The notes under the pieces are model-generated. The model worked only from the letters and a program-made list of their open reading frames with translations. It had not been told where the DNA came from and did no database searches. Of a DNA stretch of 64,000 nucleotides, positions 59,335 to 64,000 are shown piece after piece (position 1 is the first letter of the stretch; the number at the start of each line of letters is the position of its first letter). A program made the position numbers and the translations under genes. The DNA comes from Fluviicola sp. XM-24bin1 (GTDB taxonomy: Bacteria; Bacteroidota; Bacteroidia; Flavobacteriales_D; Crocinitomicaceae), in assembly GCA_003149635.1 (NCBI GenBank), contig QCWI01000010.1:1-64000 (forward strand), given 5' to 3'.

Positions 59335-60471
59335 TCATTTTTCTGCTAAGTTAATAGCTTTTTGCAAATCTATTCGCTCTCCATTGAGGAAACCAACGAC
59401 GAAAGCATGTTCAAAACCTTCGTTTCGCATCTTCTTTTTGTGCTCATTTGCAGCGTCAAAATCGTTCACGTGCTGACCGACAGTATATTTGTACAATCCT
59501 CCTTGCTGATACTCAAACACCGTATTCCCTTTAAATTTAGGGTCTGTAAGACGAATTGCCTTTTCAGAAGTTTCAATTTGCACACGGAATACAATATCTC
59601 CTGATTGTGGTTCGGTTGGCTCCGGGTTATCACTGTTAACAACTTCTTCAGGTCGATCAAGATCTGTTTGTGAATCGATCCCTTCAAGATCGTTTTTATA
59701 GGTCTCAAAGGCATCAAACATTGCGGACGCCATCTTTAATTGCGTGGTAGAATCGCTCAAAAACTTCTCCTCTTTCGGATTAGTAAGAAAGCCTGTTTCA
59801 ATCAGCACGCTTGGCATGGTCGTTTTATACAATACAAGGAATCCTGCTTGCTTCACTCCCCTGTCGTGACGACCAATTTTCTTAAGCTCTGATTGCAAAT
59901 GCGAAGCAAACATGATGGATTGATCTAAAAATACGCTCAACTGAATTTGACGCGCAATGATCGCATCCGGTGACATATCGAAAGACTTGTACTTCTCTCC
60001 TCCGTCATCTTCCAAGTGGATAATGGAGTTCTCTCGTTCGGCAACCTTTTGTTGCGATTCGGTTCTGTGTAACCCTAAAACATAGGTTTCTGTTCCATAA
60101 GCCGAAGCACTCGCAGCATTCGCATGGATACAGATGAATAAATCAGCATTGTTTCTGTTGGCAATTTTCGCGCGCTCGTCCAATTCAACGAAAACATCGG
60201 TATCACGTGTGTAAACCACATTGATATCCGGATAAGCGGCCTTAATTTTTTCACCTAGCATCAGCGCCATATCTAAGCAAACGTGCTTCTCTTGCGCAAA
60301 ATTTCCGTGACAGCCTGGATCTTTACCACCGTGCCCAGCATCAATGACAACAGTTCTAATGGTTCCTAATGACAACTCATCATCCTGTGAGCTTGCCACA
60401 AACGGAAGACACAGCAGAATACCAACCACTGTTAAAGTCTTCAATCGCCAACTCTTCTTAAAATAAATCAT
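59335..60471 (-). CDS. N-acetylmuramoyl-L-alanine amidase
   Basis: 'VVIDAGHGGKDPGCHG', 'CIHANAASASAYGTETYVLG', 'VLIETGFLTNPKEE'. Confidence 0.95.
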   Translation of the reverse strand: MIYFKKSWRLKTLTVVGILLCLPFVASSQDDELSLGTIRTVVIDAGHGGKDPGCHGNFAQEKHVCLDMALMLGEKIKAAYPDINVVYTRDTDVFVELDERAKIANRNNADLFICIHANAASASAYGTETYVLGLHRTESQQKVAERENSIIHLEDDGGEKYKSFDMSPDAIIARQIQLSVFLDQSIMFASHLQSELKKIGRHDRGVKQAGFLVLYKTTMPSVLIETGFLTNPKEEKFLSDSTTQLKMASAMFDAFETYKNDLEGIDSQTDLDRPEEVVNSDNPEPTEPQSGDIVFRVQIETSEKAIRLTDPKFKGNTVFEYQQGGLYKYTVGQHVNDFDAANEHKKKMRNEGFEHAFVVGFLNGERIDLQKAINLAEK

Positions 60472-60577
60472 TCACAGGTAATTTTAATAGTTTTGCTGCG
60501 TTATTGCTGTCGTAAACAAAATTAAGACTCTACTTCTGTCCAAAAAGCGTTCCATATCGCAAGTTATTCTCGCCTTA

Positions 60578-63085
60578 TTGTTAATAATGTCGGGTGTTAC
60601 AGCTGGTTACACGCAAGAAATTAGTGACACCGTTTCTGTTGACGATGAAGATTTTGAGGCTCCGGTATTTTACGGCTCAGAAGATTCCAGCTACGCGGAT
60701 TTGCGCAATGAAGTGGTGCATTTATGGGGGAAAGCCTTCGTTGATAATGGCGAAGTTCGTTTGGACGCCGGTTACATCATGGTTGATTTCAAATCGCAGG
60801 AAATTCTTGCGATGTACCGATATGATGAGGATTCCAATAAGGTAGAACTTCCAAAATTTGCGGATGGCAGCGATGAGATTATCGCTGAAACCGTTCGCTA
60901 CAACTTCGACACAAAAAAGGCGTTCATTGAAGAAGTTGCTATTCAGCAAGACGAGAATTTCCTCTACATGGGAATCGCCAAGAGGCACGCAAATGAAGAA
61001 GTTCATTTCAGACAAGGTCGATTCACCTCTTGTAATTTGGAAGAACCGCATTATCACTTCCAACTATCGAAAGCTGTATTGGTGCCAAACAAACGGATTG
61101 TATCCGGGCCGATGAACCTTTGGTTGGCAGGAGTTCCAACCCCCATTGGACTTCCATTCAGCATCATTCCTCAAATGGAGGATAAAACAAAAGGATTGAT
61201 GTTCCCGGAGATCGTAATGCCTTCAACTTTCGGATTCGGAGTGCGCGATTTAGGCTACTATTGGCCAATCAACGATAATTTTCAGACCACGTTTTACGGA
61301 TCGATCTATAGCCGTGGATCCTGGGGGTTACGCAATCGTACTGATTACAATGTTCGATACAAATACAGCGGAACGCTTAATTTGAGTTTTGATCAATTCC
61401 GACGAGGATTCCCTGACTCCACAGCTCAGAACAAGTCGACAATTGTTTGGAACCACAGAAAAGACATCAAATCAAGCCCGTTTTGGACGTTTACCTCCAA
61501 CGTTAATTTCCAATCGGATAATAATACGCAAAACAGTCTGGATCCGATCAATGCGGATTACTTTAATAATACCTTGAGCTCAGACATCAATATTTCCAGA
61601 AAATTTCCTGGAAAGCCCTTAACCATGGGAGGAAAGATTTCATTGCGTCAGAATTCCATTTCGCAAAATGTATCGCTTCAAAGTCCGGTTTTTAACGCCA
61701 ACATGACGCGAATCTTCCCTTTCAAGAAGATTGTAAAAGCAACAGGAAATTTGAAAGGTTTCCGGGAGATGGCACGACAATTCTCCGTTACCTACAACTT
61801 TGAAGGTCAAAATCAGGCTTTGTTTGAAGACACATTGATGCGTGACCGAAATTTCGCTGAAATTGGTGACAAATTCATTAACGGAATCTCACAAGACGTA
61901 CGATTGGCCACCACTGCCTCATTGTTTAAGAACATTTTGAAGATTACGCCATCAATGAATTATGCGAACTACTTAAATTTTCAGCAGTTCGAGAAGTCCT
62001 ACGACACAACAACGAACACCGTTATTACGGATACAGTGCAACAATTTGGCATGGCTCAAACGATGAGCGTGGGTGCATCGGCAACAGCGGTTTTGTATAG
62101 CTACTATCGATTTGTCGGTAAAAACAAACCGCTGCTTCGTCATTTGATGACACCTTCAATTAGCTATAGCTGGCGTCCGAATTGGAATCCGGTTTCGACC
62201 TATTTGCAGGATACGATTCCTGTAAATTATTCACGATTTGAACGTAGTGCTTACAACATCTCATCTACTAGAGATCAGAACATTATCAGTTTTGGTGTAA
62301 ACAATACCTTTCAGTTGAAACGTAAATCTGAAAAGGATACAGTAGACGGATTCAAACGCACCATGATTATCGACGCCCTTTCGATTCGAAGTAGCTTTGA
62401 TTTTAAAGATACTTTGCGCCCACTTCGTGACTTCAACTTCAGTATGAGAACGAGTCCGGTAGACTTCATAAACATTGTTGCCAACGCTAATTTATCGCCT
62501 TATAACTGGAACGATTCCACTGGCGCTCAAAGCACTGTAAATGAAGATTACGCTTGGAAAACGCGCACTGGTTGGCAGGCATTAGGTCGAATTACTCGTT
62601 TTGACGTTGCTACTTCCGTAACGCTGGCCTCTAAAAAAAGTAGGGAACGCCTGAAGAATGCGGTTGACAATATTGGACAGAACTGGACAGCCGATTTCAA
62701 TTACTATTTATTAAATCCAGAACAATTCCTTGACTTCGAGATCCCCTGGAAGGCAACGTTTTCACATGTTTTCACATTAACGAGAAATACGGCAATTTCT
62801 GAAACGAATCCGAACACATACAACCAGATCCAAACCTTGATGTTTCAGGGAGATATCAGTTTTACGAAGCGATGGAAAATTAGCACAAGAACAAATTTTG
62901 ATATCAAGGAAGCAAAAATTACAAACGCGCGTGTTTCACTAAATCGTGACATGCACTGTTGGGCGCTATCCTTTGACTGGACGCCGATTGGACTGAATCA
63001 GAGTTTTGTTTTCTCGCTTCGTTCAACGTCACCATTCTTGCAAGATATTCCGATAAACTTGCGTCGTCCCCCTACATTTTTGTAA
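60578..63085 (+). CDS. LptD-like LPS-assembly outer membrane protein
   Basis: 835 aa; OstA-like N-term 'EVVHLWGKAFVDNGEVRLDAGYIMVDFKSQEI', 'FTSCNLEEPHYHF', large beta-barrel. Confidence 0.85.
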   Translation: MLIMSGVTAGYTQEISDTVSVDDEDFEAPVFYGSEDSSYADLRNEVVHLWGKAFVDNGEVRLDAGYIMVDFKSQEILAMYRYDEDSNKVELPKFADGSDEIIAETVRYNFDTKKAFIEEVAIQQDENFLYMGIAKRHANEEVHFRQGRFTSCNLEEPHYHFQLSKAVLVPNKRIVSGPMNLWLAGVPTPIGLPFSIIPQMEDKTKGLMFPEIVMPSTFGFGVRDLGYYWPINDNFQTTFYGSIYSRGSWGLRNRTDYNVRYKYSGTLNLSFDQFRRGFPDSTAQNKSTIVWNHRKDIKSSPFWTFTSNVNFQSDNNTQNSLDPINADYFNNTLSSDINISRKFPGKPLTMGGKISLRQNSISQNVSLQSPVFNANMTRIFPFKKIVKATGNLKGFREMARQFSVTYNFEGQNQALFEDTLMRDRNFAEIGDKFINGISQDVRLATTASLFKNILKITPSMNYANYLNFQQFEKSYDTTTNTVITDTVQQFGMAQTMSVGASATAVLYSYYRFVGKNKPLLRHLMTPSISYSWRPNWNPVSTYLQDTIPVNYSRFERSAYNISSTRDQNIISFGVNNTFQLKRKSEKDTVDGFKRTMIIDALSIRSSFDFKDTLRPLRDFNFSMRTSPVDFINIVANANLSPYNWNDSTGAQSTVNEDYAWKTRTGWQALGRITRFDVATSVTLASKKSRERLKNAVDNIGQNWTADFNYYLLNPEQFLDFEIPWKATFSHVFTLTRNTAISETNPNTYNQIQTLMFQGDISFTKRWKISTRTNFDIKEAKITNARVSLNRDMHCWALSFDWTPIGLNQSFVFSLRSTSPFLQDIPINLRRPPTFL

Positions 63086-63105
63086 ACAATTTGTATATTC
63101 GATTA

Positions 63106-63684
63106 GTGATCGATTTCGATTTTTCCACAGACGCCAAACCACAGAAGGGCAGCATCCTCATCTCAGAACCATTTCTAGCGGATGATTATTTTTCGCGTTC
63201 CGTTATCTATTTGTGTGATCACAACGAGAATGGAAGCTTCGGTTTTGTACTCAATAAGTATGTCGAAACGAGCCTTACTGATTCTATCGAAGGTTTTCCA
63301 ACCATCGATTTCAAAGTAAGTCTTGGCGGCCCGGTTGACACTTCAAATTTATACTACATCCATAGCTTTGGCGAGAGCCTCGAAAATGCCTACCCTATTG
63401 ATCAGGGCCTATATATTGGAGGTGATTTTGAAGACATGAAGTCCATTGTTACGAAGATTCCTGGTAAGGCGAAAGAAGTGCGCTTTTTCATCGGTTATTC
63501 CGGCTGGGAAGAAGGCCAATTAGAGGCTGAAATGAAGGAGAAATCTTGGATCGTACTAAACAATGTTCCAAGTTCTGTCATCATGAACACAGAGCAAGAA
63601 TCGCTGTGGAACGACCTCATGCAGCGCATGGGTGGCAAGTTCGAATTGATGAGCAAATTCCCTGTGAATCCCTCCGATAATTAG
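63106..63684 (+). CDS. YqgE/AlgH family protein
   Basis: 'KGSILISEPFLADDYFSRSVIYLCDHNENGSFGFVLNK...LGGPVDTSNLYYIHS...FIGYSGWEEGQLEAEM'; GTG start proposed. Confidence 0.93.
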   Translation: MIDFDFSTDAKPQKGSILISEPFLADDYFSRSVIYLCDHNENGSFGFVLNKYVETSLTDSIEGFPTIDFKVSLGGPVDTSNLYYIHSFGESLENAYPIDQGLYIGGDFEDMKSIVTKIPGKAKEVRFFIGYSGWEEGQLEAEMKEKSWIVLNNVPSSVIMNTEQESLWNDLMQRMGGKFELMSKFPVNPSDN

Positions 63685-63774
63685 GATTTGGTAAACGGCT
63701 AAAAGCAGAAAGAAGGAACGCCAATATTTTCTTCTTTTCACATTTCCACTCTCACTTTTCACTACTTTTATCCC

Positions 63775-64000
63775 ATGGGAATTACCGCTCCTCTTGCCGA
63801 ACGAATGCGTCCAAAAACTCTTGATGACTATCAGGGGCAGGATCATTTATTGAAAGAAGGTGCATCCCTTCGTAGAGCCTTGGATTCAGGAGTTATTCCT
63901 TCCATGATCTTTTGGGGCCCTCCAGGCGTTGGAAAAACCACATTAGCCCATCTAATTGCCACGCATTTAGATCGCCCATTCCATCAACTTTCCGCAATTT
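63775..64000 (+). CDS. rarA: Replication-associated recombination protein A, partial
   Basis: [75 protein letters not shown]. Confidence 0.9.
   Translation, partial: MGITAPLAERMRPKTLDDYQGQDHLLKEGASLRRALDSGVIPSMIFWGPPGVGKTTLAHLIATHLDRPFHQLSAI

Overview
This 64 kb window looks like chromosomal Bacteroidetes DNA, probably Flavobacteriia-like. Supporting signs are Type IX secretion sorting domains, gliding-motility CHU_C-type C-termini, TAnnTTTG -7 promoter boxes, and family content such as DUF6702, DUF4294, DUF4421 and an LptD-like protein. Most of it is ordinary: mnmA (partial), M1 peptidase, proC, transaldolase, SRP RNA, ferredoxin, LuxC-like acyl-CoA reductase, P450, SPFH protein, DEAD-box helicase, M36 fungalysin, pyrD, HMG-CoA lyase, sigma/anti-sigma-like pair, cytochrome c peroxidase, TPR-SpoIIE phosphatase, an Fe-S oxidoreductase/MlaD/amidase cluster, lptD-like, yqgE and rarA (partial). 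The accessory-looking part is ~16.6-26.5 kb. It holds a candidate structured RNA, two small genes with in-frame TGA codons, a ~750 bp ORF-free segment with long hairpins, a degenerate receiver protein beside a possible degenerate HATPase-like protein, a signal-peptide-less T9SS protein, and an NtrC-like regulator / H-NOX gas sensor / hybrid histidine kinase / stand-alone receiver cluster. Other main observations: (i) nine genes whose start codon lies exactly 4 nt after a TAnnTTTG-like box, suggesting leaderless mRNAs; (ii) a dispersed AT-rich intergenic repeat family, two copies of which carry a conserved ~65 bp module; (iii) 28-31 kb, where three consecutive genes are broken by frameshifts, two of them at C10 and C8 tracts. 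No CRISPR array, tRNA, rRNA, recognisable transposase or known defence system was seen. All calls come from reading the sequence; no database search was run.
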